A DNA stretch of 64,000 nucleotides, from positions 27,441 to 91,440 of the IMG/VR virus record IMGVR_UViG_3300028569_000022; one strand, given 5' to 3'. The notes under the pieces were generated by a model, which was not told the DNA's origin, made no database searches, and saw only the letters and a program-made list of their open reading frames with translations. Of this stretch, positions 33,786 to 42,798 are shown in pieces. The position numbers were made by a program, and so were the translations under genes. Numbering within the stretch: position 1 is the first letter of the stretch; each line of letters begins with the position of its first letter. The stretch comes from a virus.

Positions 33786-33886
33786 ACATTTATACTTATC
33801 AAAAAAGCTTAATTTACCCTGTATTAAAGCGGGTTATTAGTTATGCAGTATTATAGAGATAGCCTGTAAATTAGGGGAACCTCTTG

Positions 33887-36280
33887 TTAATTTTCTCTTC
33901 TTTCCTCTGGCTTATAATATACTATTCTGTTGTGTTCAATAGGACTAGCAAGAAGTACTGCTGGTCGCAAATTGCCTTTTCTGGTCTCTTGAAACATATG
34001 ACTCATCCAAGTTTGTTCATAAGGATGTCCCCACTTTGTGTCCAAAAACATCTTTCTGTTTCCTTCTTTACCTACAATCATAGGCCAATTGGCATAATAA
34101 ATTTCCCCATCAATATAAGCTAGCTCATCAACAACATCAATTTTATTGAAAATTGTTCGTGGGCAATTTAAATCGAGTCCTTGTACTGGTAATTTATCGT
34201 AGTGTGGCCACAATTCTGTTCTAACATGCTGAGGAACATTATACCATGAAACTTGCAAATGATTGTCCATATAAACCTCAGTGAAGGTCAGCTTTAAAAA
34301 GTCAAATTCATCCTTAAGCATTATCTTATGGATTTTGTCGAACAAATTAGGTACATATTTCCTAAATCCATTTCTGCAAAACCCTGTGTTTTCAGGGGAA
34401 AACATGCCCATGTCATCCTCAAGAAAAATATAGTAATCACTGTCGGTTTGATCGAAATGTTCTGCTGCTCTGAGTCTGCCTCTATTAATCCCTAAATTCT
34501 CTCCAGTAACAATATGTTCAAAACCATACTCTTTACATATCTGCTCGTTTCCTTTTATTGCCTCTTCGTTATTAGAGTTATCAATTAAAAATTTCTTTGT
34601 TTTATCTAAAAACCCAGGATGCTGTTTATATTTTTCAAGTGTATATCTTACTTGTTGAGGAAAATTAAACGTGAGCATATACAGCGACGTTTTTAATTTA
34701 GATGTGTCTAAGCTCTTACGTATAAGAGCAACTCTGTCGTTCGGTATAGACTCTAATGCAACCGCATTATTAATTAACGCTTGGACAAACTTGACAACTA
34801 AGCCGTTACCATCTAAAGCATATCGTCTATATTTCTCTGGCTCAACATATGACATAAGAGTGAAAACGCTCTCTTCAGTACCCATAAACCCTCCTCTAAG
34901 GGTCTTATCTAGCATTGAGTAATACAACCCATTAGCTTGGTTTATTATTTCTTTTCTTCCGCCAAACAATCCGCCTCGACATACATATTCGACTTTTTTC
35001 CCTGCATAACGATTCATTGCATTAAAATCAAATCCATGAATTTCTGTATTTGCTTCATACGGATAGCTTAAAAACAAAAATGTATCGAGATGTGAAATTA
35101 TGTTATCAAGAGCTCTGTGTTCTGAAAAATATGATTTGCCTACAGTATTCGTTATACCAGCGTCTATCCAAATAAAATATTCAGTATTAAACGGATTCCA
35201 AATCGTGACATCGTTGAGTAAAAACATCTTTGATTGAACAATCGGATTGTACCATTCTAAAGATGCTTGAGGACTATTCGATAGCCATCCTCCTTCTCCT
35301 GTTTGATTGTACCATAACGGATTAGTTCTAATCTCTTGAGTCTTATTCCAAAACGGAGCATACATATTCCGTATATCTTCTAGCTCATAAATTTTAACGG
35401 AAGTATTTTCTCTCGAACGTTTTTCCCAAACTAAGTGTTCATATTCTTTAGGAATATAAATAAACATGTTGGCAGGTGTGTCTAGTAAATTTTTAAAATG
35501 TTCTATGTAATGAGAAAAATCTCTTCCTTGACGATTTATATTCCACAGACCTGTAACGATCGTTAGATTTTTATTTTGTATGTTGTTTATTGAAGTTGGC
35601 TCAGGCAACACACAACTTTCTCTAACTTTATTTAAATCCCAAAACGCGAGAACTTTTCTATTTCCGTTTTCGAACCCATCAACTCTTACATCTTCTTCTA
35701 AATAGGCATCAGGTTCAGGAAAATTGAATGGGGAAGCAATTAAATTGACTGGATAAAACCTGCCGTATTCAACACCTTCATTTTCTCTGTGAACCTCTCC
35801 AGATTTGCAAGACGTCCACGTGTGATCATCTATCTTTTTAGCCCATGTAGTGCTTAGTAGGTATTTACAATTTGAATTTAATATATTGTGAATAACCTGC
35901 TTGCTGTTTTCTAACGGAAGATGACCTAACACATCCCGTACTATTAATAAATCCGCATCAGGTATTTTATCTGTAATTAAATCGAACTCAACAAAATTAG
36001 TGGTTTCGTTTCCGTAATTTTGTGTATTAGCTTCCACTGCCTTTTTAACTATATCTCCGCCAACATAACTTTCAAATGAAGAAACTAGTTCTTTCATCCA
36101 ATTAAAATCTCCACACGGAATATCAACTACAGTTTTAATATTTTTTGCCGTAATAAGATCTTTTATTTTTTTTCTTAAAATTTTAGTTTCATCTAATGTG
36201 CTCCCAGGACCTGATCTACTCTCATTACTCCCGAAACCGTAATTTTCGTAGATGTTTGTAAAAACGTTTTTGTAATCCAT
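33887..36280 (-). CDS. Three-domain fusion: methyltransferase, HtrL/YibB-like and GT-A glycosyltransferase
   Basis: 797 residues. Residues 1-220: class I SAM methyltransferase with VVDIPCGDFNWM (motif I) and DLLIVRDVLGHLP. Residues about 230-510: HtrL/YibB-like domain (LTIVTGLWNINRQGRDFSHY; LNDVTIWNPFNTEYFIWIDA; FGGRKEIINQANGLYYSMLD). Residues about 525-790: GT2-like GT-A domain with DSDYYIFLEDDMGMFSPENT (the D-x-D-like EDDM) and a NLGINRGRLRAA nucleotide-binding loop. This suggests one polypeptide that both glycosylates and methylates a glycan. Last gene of the seven-gene minus-strand cluster; a gap of 6 nt separates it from the gene at 36287. Substrate unknown. Confidence 0.78.
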   Translation of the reverse strand: MDYKNVFTNIYENYGFGSNESRSGPGSTLDETKILRKKIKDLITAKNIKTVVDIPCGDFNWMKELVSSFESYVGGDIVKKAVEANTQNYGNETTNFVEFDLITDKIPDADLLIVRDVLGHLPLENSKQVIHNILNSNCKYLLSTTWAKKIDDHTWTSCKSGEVHRENEGVEYGRFYPVNLIASPFNFPEPDAYLEEDVRVDGFENGNRKVLAFWDLNKVRESCVLPEPTSINNIQNKNLTIVTGLWNINRQGRDFSHYIEHFKNLLDTPANMFIYIPKEYEHLVWEKRSRENTSVKIYELEDIRNMYAPFWNKTQEIRTNPLWYNQTGEGGWLSNSPQASLEWYNPIVQSKMFLLNDVTIWNPFNTEYFIWIDAGITNTVGKSYFSEHRALDNIISHLDTFLFLSYPYEANTEIHGFDFNAMNRYAGKKVEYVCRGGLFGGRKEIINQANGLYYSMLDKTLRGGFMGTEESVFTLMSYVEPEKYRRYALDGNGLVVKFVQALINNAVALESIPNDRVALIRKSLDTSKLKTSLYMLTFNFPQQVRYTLEKYKQHPGFLDKTKKFLIDNSNNEEAIKGNEQICKEYGFEHIVTGENLGINRGRLRAAEHFDQTDSDYYIFLEDDMGMFSPENTGFCRNGFRKYVPNLFDKIHKIMLKDEFDFLKLTFTEVYMDNHLQVSWYNVPQHVRTELWPHYDKLPVQGLDLNCPRTIFNKIDVVDELAYIDGEIYYANWPMIVGKEGNRKMFLDTKWGHPYEQTWMSHMFQETRKGNLRPAVLLASPIEHNRIVYYKPEERREN

Positions 36281-36286
36281 ATTGTA

Positions 36287-36916
36287 TTATTTTTTAATCT
36301 TGCATACCCATGCTGCCGGTGTAAATTGTTCTTGCATAAATGAATCTAAACAGTATTTGGCAACTGATTCTTGAATGTCTGAGTCTTGTATTTCATGCCA
36401 ATTCCAAAATTTCATGTAAACAGTTTTTTTAAAATATTCAGGAGTGGAAGCATAATCGTGTGCCATAATTATGTCTCCTTGTTTTATATATCTAGACAAT
36501 AAGTTAAATTCACCAATTTTCCAACCGCCGTCACACAACACTAGCGTTATTCCATCTTGCTGAATATATTCAATTGTTTCAGCTTTAACTTGACTATAAT
36601 CTTCATTAAATAAATTTTCTATTTTAACATGTATACCGTTAGTTTCTAACACTTTATACCCTGGTTGATAATGAATATCATTAGTTAATATAGTCGTAAT
36701 CAAATTCAACTCTTCGCATATTATCTTGAGAAATAAAGTAAAACCTCCCATGGACGTGCCTATTTCTAAAATTCTAGACGGCTTAATGGCTTTTATTAGA
36801 TTGTAAAATGATTCATATGTGTACGGGTTTTGCTGAGCTCCATGATTTAAATAGCACGATATGCTATCGTGTGATTCTAAGTTTGATCGCTTTGTTATAT
36901 TTTGTTCATTAAACAT
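36287..36916 (-). CDS. CmcI-like class I methyltransferase
   Basis: 209 residues. SAM-binding motif I is ILEIGTSMGGFTLFLK; the following acidic strand reads ITTILTNDIHYQPGY, and TLVLCDGGWKIGEFNLLSRY resembles the motif IV region of CmcI/cephalosporin-hydroxylase-type methyltransferases, as does QGDIIMAHDYAS. C-terminal FTPAAWVCKIKK. Small-molecule or sugar O-methylation is the expected activity. Six-nt spacing to both neighbours puts it firmly in the glycan operon. Confidence 0.7.
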   Translation of the reverse strand: MFNEQNITKRSNLESHDSISCYLNHGAQQNPYTYESFYNLIKAIKPSRILEIGTSMGGFTLFLKIICEELNLITTILTNDIHYQPGYKVLETNGIHVKIENLFNEDYSQVKAETIEYIQQDGITLVLCDGGWKIGEFNLLSRYIKQGDIIMAHDYASTPEYFKKTVYMKFWNWHEIQDSDIQESVAKYCLDSFMQEQFTPAAWVCKIKK

Positions 36917-36922
36917 ATTGTT

Positions 36923-37741
36923 TTATATTCTGTTTGCTTTTAGTTTCAAATAATCATTCAAAAATCGTTTAGTGTATCCGACCGCAAATGTGTTATTTGA
37001 ATTGTTGTCTATAGACATGTGTCCTCCCCAAAATGAAAATACATTAAAAATGTCAGCACTTATTATGTTGTAATGCTTGTTATGTAAATATCTAAATACG
37101 TATTGATCGTCAGTACAACCGTGTGGAAATCCGTTTTTGACGTCCCCAGACATGTAATCAAGGCACTCTTTCAATAAATTAAGAATATAATATTTCTCAC
37201 CTAAAAACACACCTGCATTTAATCCAAAAGGAAGAACGTTGCCGTATTTTTCTTTGTTTTTCTCTAAAAAAGATTGATATTGAGAATTGTAGAAATCACT
37301 TAAATAATTTCGATCCAGCGGTTCATACCCCGTGCCAGCATACTGATTTTCTATGTTAAATAAAATTTTGCAGTCATAAAATTCTAAATATTCAGACGGA
37401 TTAATAATATCTTTCAAAATTAATGTATCTAACCCGTCTAGATATAAAATATACTTCGGTAAATTGTCGTAATTATTTTTTATGTGAAAATATAGAGTTT
37501 CTACTTTGGAAATCCACTTGGTGTAGTGTTCAATTTTTAAAAAATTAACTTGATTGTTATTTTTTATCTTTATTGAATTTAAAGTACTTGCGTTTGCTGA
37601 GTGATTATCCGTTACGGTAAAAATTGCTAAATCTTCAGTCAAGTAAACGGACGTGTTTTGTAGTTCGTTTTTAAAATCAGTTAAAATTGACCCACAAAGA
37701 TATCTGCCATGCAGAACATTGAATTGGAAAAAATCTTTCAA
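36923..37741 (-). CDS. PLOD-like glycosyltransferase
   Basis: 272 residues. The sequence YILYLDGLDTLILKDI carries the D-x-x-D metal/nucleotide site of the procollagen-galactosyl/glucosyltransferase (PLOD GT) family. FGLNAGVFLGEKYYILNLLK is the next family hallmark (LN-[AS]-G-x-[FW]-[IL]-G) and HGCTDDQYVFRYLHNKHY is the third (DDQ). In animals this domain adds glucose to hydroxylysine-linked galactose; in phages the acceptor is unknown. No signal peptide. Member of the cluster, 27 nt after the next upstream gene. Confidence 0.72.
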   Translation of the reverse strand: MKDFFQFNVLHGRYLCGSILTDFKNELQNTSVYLTEDLAIFTVTDNHSANASTLNSIKIKNNNQVNFLKIEHYTKWISKVETLYFHIKNNYDNLPKYILYLDGLDTLILKDIINPSEYLEFYDCKILFNIENQYAGTGYEPLDRNYLSDFYNSQYQSFLEKNKEKYGNVLPFGLNAGVFLGEKYYILNLLKECLDYMSGDVKNGFPHGCTDDQYVFRYLHNKHYNIISADIFNVFSFWGGHMSIDNNSNNTFAVGYTKRFLNDYLKLKANRI

Positions 37742-37768
37742 ATTGTTAATTTAATTAAAACGTTTAAC

Positions 37769-38572
37769 TTAAGCTAACCAAAATCTTTCTACCTGTGGAT
37801 TGTGATTTACTATTAAAATTTTGGGGCTTAAATTTAAATCTGCTGGTTGGTTTATTCCTAATACATTATATACAGCACCTAATAAATATTCATCATTTAT
37901 TGCATACCATCCTCTGAAACAATTCATTTTATTTTGATCGTATAAATCGAATACTACATCGTTCCACATAGTAAACAGCTCCATCATTTTAGTTGAATCA
38001 CAAAAAACATATAAACGAGCTGCCTCATCAAATACTTTAATTTTAGAGCTTGTCGTTAAATTGTATTTTTCGTTCAGTAAATTTACGACTACTTTCATTT
38101 TAACATCCTCGGATTCAACATCCCAACGGGAAACCATATTATATAATATATTTTTATTGTTGAGATGTTCTTGTTTTAATACATCAAAGTTAATATGTGA
38201 GTCAGTTCCGAGCATGGCTATGTTATGCACGTTAAATGCAGCGGCTTGTAAAAGATGGAAACGAGTAGTTGAAAAAGGAAATTTATAATCTGTTTCTACA
38301 AATTTTCTTGCGTAATCATCAACGTCATAACTTTCTAAAAACGATTCATATTGCTCTAATTTTGGATATGTGTCATAAAAATCTTTAAGCTCGTGTACTA
38401 TAAGATTTTTGCGCTGCACATCTGCAAAGTATTTTTTATCATCTGTTAATATAAAATAATATAAATTGGGATGGTCAAAATACAAATTGGTTATTTTTTC
38501 TAAAGCTGTTTTTCTGTATGTCGGTCCGCAACACGTATAGCAAATAGCTAGTTTTTCGTTAAACTGTAACAT
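37769..38572 (-). CDS. Putative GT-A-type glycosyltransferase
   Basis: 267 residues. N-terminal strand-helix pattern EKLAICYTCCGPTYRKTALE, then a strand LYYFILTDDKKYFADVQRKN, followed by AAAFNVHNIAMLGTDSHINF where the D-x-H at LGTDSH takes the place of a D-x-D. FRGWYAINDEYLLGAVYNVL near the C-terminus resembles the acidic catalytic region of GT-A enzymes (N-D-E). The family is not identifiable by eye and the assignment leans on operon context between a PLOD-like GT and an FkbM methyltransferase. Confidence 0.5.
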   Translation of the reverse strand: MLQFNEKLAICYTCCGPTYRKTALEKITNLYFDHPNLYYFILTDDKKYFADVQRKNLIVHELKDFYDTYPKLEQYESFLESYDVDDYARKFVETDYKFPFSTTRFHLLQAAAFNVHNIAMLGTDSHINFDVLKQEHLNNKNILYNMVSRWDVESEDVKMKVVVNLLNEKYNLTTSSKIKVFDEAARLYVFCDSTKMMELFTMWNDVVFDLYDQNKMNCFRGWYAINDEYLLGAVYNVLGINQPADLNLSPKILIVNHNPQVERFWLA

Positions 38573-38598
38573 TATTTTAATTATTCGAAGTTTGGATT

Positions 38599-39111
38599 TT
38601 ATTTACAACAAAATAACACACCCATGAAATCTGGAGTTTGTTTGAAATTAGCTTTAACCTTTATCGTGAATCCCCATTCTTTTGTCTTTTTAATAAAGGA
38701 TTGCTTTAAATCTTCTGAATGAAATTCTATAGCTAATTCTGTTATATTGGTTAGATCTTCTGCAGTTAAATCTAAAAGTAACACTTCTCCGCCTTCTATA
38801 TCACACTTTAAAGCTGTTATTGAATGATCTTTTATTAAATTTCTAACTTGATCGGCTGAAGATAATATAACAGAATTAAAAGTAAATTTTGAGTTATTTT
38901 TAGTTTCGTTTATATAAAATGTGATATCGTTGCTGTAAGAATCTATTCCAACAACCTTATTAGCTGTTTTGCCAAAATATATAGGACTGCACTCTTCTAT
39001 GTTTGTTGTGTGCCATCTGCCGCATCCCAGATCTAAAACATTGTGACCACTGACGTTAAAGTGAATCCAATGGTCAGTCGAGTTCTCAGAATTTATAGTG
39101 TAATCAACCAT
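38599..39111 (-). CDS. FkbM-family methyltransferase
   Basis: 170 residues, compact. VLDLGCGRWHTTNIEE is motif I, KVVGIDSYSNDITFYI the acidic strand, and ITALKCDIEGGEVLLLDLTA the diagnostic FkbM 'DIEGGE' motif. C-terminal strand FTIKVKANFKQTPDFMGVLF. Shorter than most FkbM proteins (about 220-260), with a minimal N-terminus. Likely O-methylates a sugar. Sits 16 nt after the GlcNAc-transferase-family gene stop. Confidence 0.8.
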   Translation of the reverse strand: MVDYTINSENSTDHWIHFNVSGHNVLDLGCGRWHTTNIEECSPIYFGKTANKVVGIDSYSNDITFYINETKNNSKFTFNSVILSSADQVRNLIKDHSITALKCDIEGGEVLLLDLTAEDLTNITELAIEFHSEDLKQSFIKKTKEWGFTIKVKANFKQTPDFMGVLFCCK

Positions 39112-39127
39112 CTTTATAAACTATTAG

Positions 39128-40390
39128 TTAATGTGTTATTTCCAATTTATGTTCTACTCTTTCTGCCCACCCTTTATCTTTATGAACTGCCCAAGCAACC
39201 ATTTTTACTGGTTTTTTACCAGTGTAAGTAAAAAATTCTTCGAAATGGATAGGTTTGCCAGTGCTAATGAAATCATGCAATTCTTTTCCTTGTATGCTTC
39301 TAGATTTCACCCCAACTCCATCTTCGTCATCAAAGGCTATAAGAATTGATGAATAATTACTGCCTGGTAACTCATGTCTGTGAACAGTAACTAAATTATA
39401 GAATGAGTTAACCCACGGACTGTCGTTTGGAGTTGGTGGATATTGATTTGATAAGGCATATTCCTGTACTTTCTTCTCTTTAAAATTAACTCCAGCAAAC
39501 ACCTCATATTCAGCTAAAGTTCTAGATGTCCCTAATCCATAGTCACCAAAGACAATAGAATCATCTTGTTCAACTCCGAATAGCACACGGATTTTTTTGC
39601 GAGCAAATTCTTGTTTGTTATACCAATCAATTCCAAACTTTCCGTCATCATCCCATTTTAACATTCCGCTTCTTTCTTCTCTCATTGTAGAATGCCAAAT
39701 TACTAATCTGTGCGGATGGAAAATGTTATAGCCATGTGTAAATGACCTTACGGACAAATTAATCTCTTCGCCGCTAAAATATATGTCTGGATCATGCTTA
39801 ACGTCTCTGGCCCACTGGCTTCTAGCAAAAGAGAAATGACCCGACAAAAACCGAGCGTGAGCTGGTTCTGTCATAGTCTCCCATCCTGAAAGCAATGCTG
39901 GACGTATAAAAATAGTACCATGAGGATAAAAACAAGCGAATTGAGCCTGCCAAGGAACGTCTGCTCTACCTACCGGATCCTTAAATGGGTTATAATGAGG
40001 TAGATATCCAGCAATAATTGGTTTGTACCCTTGCTTCTCCATTTGAGAGTGCATTCCGATTAGAGTTGAATCCCAATTTTTGGTGAATCTGTGATGAGAG
40101 TCTAATTGTAAAACAAAATCCTCGTCTGTTAAAAGCTTTTCGTTTATTTGAGCTCTGGCCCACGGTAGACCCAAAGCCTCCTTATATGGAACATCCATTA
40201 TTTTAAATCTAGAATCTAATCTAAATTCGTCTATGTTATCAAATTGGTCAGCAGGATTATATTGCCTGCAAACCCCGAAATGTATTCGCTCTGGATACTC
40301 AGCGTGTGATAACGCATCTTTGATTGTAGGAATGAGCTCAGGGTCTCTATAGCTCGGTAAGTGTACTAAAATGGTTTCTGTATTACTCAT
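39128..40390 (-). CDS. PF11397-type GlcNAc-transferase family protein, copy 1
   Basis: 420 residues. N-terminal ILVHLPSYRDPELIPTIKDA, then LGLPWARAQINEKLLTDEDF and VLQLDSHHRFTKNWDSTLIG: the family's ASYRD start, W-A-R block and D-S-H metal-binding motif. GHFSFARSQWARDVKHDPDI and YFSGEEINLSVRSFTHGYNI complete the domain. Known eukaryotic members (GT60) add GlcNAc to hydroxyproline (Skp1) or to Thr in mucins. The C-terminal 100 residues (YSSILIAFDDEDGVGVKSRS) are an extra beta domain shared with copy 2. Its start overlaps copy 2 by 8 nt. Confidence 0.85.
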   Translation of the reverse strand: MSNTETILVHLPSYRDPELIPTIKDALSHAEYPERIHFGVCRQYNPADQFDNIDEFRLDSRFKIMDVPYKEALGLPWARAQINEKLLTDEDFVLQLDSHHRFTKNWDSTLIGMHSQMEKQGYKPIIAGYLPHYNPFKDPVGRADVPWQAQFACFYPHGTIFIRPALLSGWETMTEPAHARFLSGHFSFARSQWARDVKHDPDIYFSGEEINLSVRSFTHGYNIFHPHRLVIWHSTMREERSGMLKWDDDGKFGIDWYNKQEFARKKIRVLFGVEQDDSIVFGDYGLGTSRTLAEYEVFAGVNFKEKKVQEYALSNQYPPTPNDSPWVNSFYNLVTVHRHELPGSNYSSILIAFDDEDGVGVKSRSIQGKELHDFISTGKPIHFEEFFTYTGKKPVKMVAWAVHKDKGWAERVEHKLEITH

Positions 40391-41621
40391 ATTTTATAAT
40401 TTGTTCAATCTTATCGCACCATCCTTTAGAAATACTGTGAGGCCAAAATCTTGACGAGTATGGTAACTTGTTGTCATCATAATCTACCCACACGTGGATA
40501 AATTTGTCGTTTGGATCTTTGTTTAATAAAGTTTTAATTTCTGGCTCTCCGACATCTCTTCTAAATAAATCCTCTCCTGCTGTATTCAGCATAGCTACCA
40601 CAAAAACATTATAATCAGTTTCTGTAAGAGATTCTTTAAAAATACTTACACAGGTTTTAACTTTATTTTTTAACCCTTTTTCATAATCTCCTTTTATTGG
40701 TGGTCTCTCATTATTTAAAGTTTCTTCGTGAATTTGACGTTTGCTGAAATTCAATCCAGCATATCTTTCATAATCTTGTAGTGTTCTTTCCTCACCAAAT
40801 CCAAACCCATTTAAATCTTCATTACTGTTTCCCATTCCAAACAAAGCCCTGAACCGAGCATAAGATTTTTTATCTTTATCAGACCATCCTGAATGATCTC
40901 CCCAATGTTTAGGTTTGCTCTCTCTGCCATAAAAATGCCAAGCAAGTATTTTATGAGGACTAAATAGATCGTATCCGTGAGTGAATGCTCGTACTGCAAG
41001 TGAGGTTTCTTCTCCGTGAAAATAAAAGTCTGGATCGTAAGGTACTTCTACAACAAACTTGCCTAATGTAAAAATGTAATGACCAGATATGAATCTTGAT
41101 GGAAAGGGTTTTTCCTGATTTTGCCAATCAGGTAATGCAGATGGTCTCAAGAAAGCTGGACCTTCCGGCAAGAAACGTTCTATTCCCATAATCCAAGGGT
41201 GAGTTATTCTATCTAACGGGTCTTTGTCAGGAAAGTAACATGGTAAATATGAAGAAAGAATAGGTTTTTTATATCCATCAACTTGCAAATCCTTAAGCAT
41301 ATTGATAGACTCTGTATCCCAATTTTTAATAAATCGGTGATGACTGTCTAATTGCAATGTAAACTCCTCGCCTTTGTAATGTTGTTGAATTTGACTCCTA
41401 GCCCAACAAGCGCCGTTACTTTGTTCAAAAGGAATGTCTAGTATGTTAAATCTGGAGTCGTTTTTATACTTGTCTATATTTTCGTCTAAGCCATGTTGCC
41501 ACGCGATGCAGAAGACTAAATTTTCCGGAAATTCAGCATTTGCAACACAATCATCAATAGTTGGGATTAACTCAGCATCTCTATAAGATGCTATTTGAAT
41601 GAAAATTTTTGATTTAATCAT
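40383..41621 (-). CDS. PF11397-type GlcNAc-transferase family protein, copy 2
   Basis: 412 residues, clearly paralogous to the 39128 protein. IFIQIASYRDAELIPTIDDC, ACWARSQIQQHYKGEEFTLQ, LDSHHRFIKNWDTESINMLK and FYFHGEETSLAVRAFTHGYD match it block by block. The C-terminal part (YNVFVVAMLNTAGEDLFRRD) is the same extra domain with a different loop. The two tandem copies differ enough to act on different acceptors or positions. First gene of the minus-strand glycan cluster; a small unknown gene lies 9 nt upstream. Confidence 0.87.
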   Translation of the reverse strand: MIKSKIFIQIASYRDAELIPTIDDCVANAEFPENLVFCIAWQHGLDENIDKYKNDSRFNILDIPFEQSNGACWARSQIQQHYKGEEFTLQLDSHHRFIKNWDTESINMLKDLQVDGYKKPILSSYLPCYFPDKDPLDRITHPWIMGIERFLPEGPAFLRPSALPDWQNQEKPFPSRFISGHYIFTLGKFVVEVPYDPDFYFHGEETSLAVRAFTHGYDLFSPHKILAWHFYGRESKPKHWGDHSGWSDKDKKSYARFRALFGMGNSNEDLNGFGFGEERTLQDYERYAGLNFSKRQIHEETLNNERPPIKGDYEKGLKNKVKTCVSIFKESLTETDYNVFVVAMLNTAGEDLFRRDVGEPEIKTLLNKDPNDKFIHVWVDYDDNKLPYSSRFWPHSISKGWCDKIEQIIKYE

Positions 41622-41630
41622 AAAGGCTGA

Positions 41631-41891
41631 TCAAGCTACCCAATCAACAGTCTTTATGTCTGTCACGTCGAAATAAATTGCGTGACCAATTGAATTGCCT
41701 TCATTAATCAAAAATCCTCTAAGTTTTCTGGGAGTTTCTGAGTAAGGAGTTCGTTTTTCTAAAATCTCTTCTTTTGTAACGAAGTATTCCTTATTTTCAA
41801 ACTGTTTTTGAATCGCTTTTCTTAAGAATTCTTGCAAATCTCCTCTGCCGACTTGTTCTTGAGTTACTGTGTAATAAGTTGGTTGTGACAT
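41631..41891 (-). CDS. Small hypothetical protein
   Basis: 86 residues. Starts MSQPTYYTVTQEQVGRGDLQ, with a helix (EFLRKAIQKQFENKEYFVTK) and a beta C-terminus (KLRGFLINEGNSIGHAIYFD). Resembles small phage proteins that accompany fibre or DNA-metabolism genes, no family named. Sits 9 nt upstream of the GlcNAc-transferase operon on the same strand. Confidence 0.6.
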   Translation of the reverse strand: MSQPTYYTVTQEQVGRGDLQEFLRKAIQKQFENKEYFVTKEEILEKRTPYSETPRKLRGFLINEGNSIGHAIYFDVTDIKTVDWVA

Positions 41892-41945
41892 TAGACCGGT
41901 AATTATCCCATCAATCTAATGTTTTACAACAAGTAATTTTAAAGC

Positions 41946-42233
41946 TTAAAACCAAAGCTCAGCAGAGGTATTTGAAATATCTTTTAATAGCTTCATACAA
42001 GTTTTAGTCTTGTACATTAACGAATTAATTCGTTTTTTTCTAGCAGGAGTATCGTTAATTGGATTAAGCTGAGCAATTCTCAGCTTTTGGTAGAGTCTGT
42101 CGGTAAGAGAATAACACGTTGCTATATCTTCCTCGACGTTTTCAAGCGGATAAGGGAGAGGTTTTCTCTCTTTCGGCTGGAGCATATCGGGATTAATCTG
42201 ATTAAAAATTGAATGATCTTTAAAAGAATTCAT
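41946..42233 (-). CDS. Small helical hypothetical protein
   Basis: 95 residues, mostly helix with basic segments (KPRKPLP-like start ERKPLPYPLENVEEDIATCY and PARKKRINSLMYKTKTCMKL). Six nt from the upstream gene at 42240, so co-transcribed. No family recognised. Confidence 0.6.
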   Translation of the reverse strand: MNSFKDHSIFNQINPDMLQPKERKPLPYPLENVEEDIATCYSLTDRLYQKLRIAQLNPINDTPARKKRINSLMYKTKTCMKLLKDISNTSAELWF

Positions 42234-42239
42234 TAGAGT

Positions 42240-42734
42240 TTAATAATGACTTGCTGTACTAAATTTTTGGAAATCCATTAGATCATTTGGCAGTAGTTTA
42301 CGATCAGGATCTTTAGGAATCTCGCGTGGAACAACAGGATAGCAAATTGTAAAAATGTCAGGATAATCTTTAAAATATCGTTTAGCAAAATAAACGTCAA
42401 ACCAATCATATGGGTTTGTTTCCATTTCTTCTGGAGTAATTAATTGTTTTTGACCTCGCATTTTTAATTCATGATTTGCGTGTCTTGCGTATTCTACAGC
42501 TCTCGCTCTAAACTTATTGAGTTCAATAGCAAGTTTAGCTTGTAAAGCTCGTTTTTTTTCTCGATCAGGTTCTGCCTGTCTGTATTGAGTGTATTGTTTT
42601 CTTATGCTGGCAGCATCTTTACATATTTGAAGTATTTGAGAAATAGCTTCTTGTAACAACTGACTAGGATCAGATTCAGTCTGAATTTCGGTAAAAACGC
42701 GCTCACACAACAATAAAAAGTTAATATTACTCAC
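42240..42734 (-). CDS. Helical hypothetical protein
   Basis: 164 residues. Long N-terminal helical region (LLLCERVFTEIQTESDPSQL...SIRKQYTQYRQAEPDREKKR), then TPEEMETNPYDWFDVYFAKR and a Pro-rich end (CYPVVPREIPKDPDRKLLP). No catalytic motif. TTAAATAA and ATATAAATAA boxes lie upstream of the start on the minus strand. Function unknown. Confidence 0.6.
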   Translation of the reverse strand: MSNINFLLLCERVFTEIQTESDPSQLLQEAISQILQICKDAASIRKQYTQYRQAEPDREKKRALQAKLAIELNKFRARAVEYARHANHELKMRGQKQLITPEEMETNPYDWFDVYFAKRYFKDYPDIFTICYPVVPREIPKDPDRKLLPNDLMDFQKFSTASHY

Positions 42735-42798
42735 TCTTTTATTTAATCTAACTCAGCAAAGTTATTTATATAATATACCGCTCCTACACAAAATTGTG

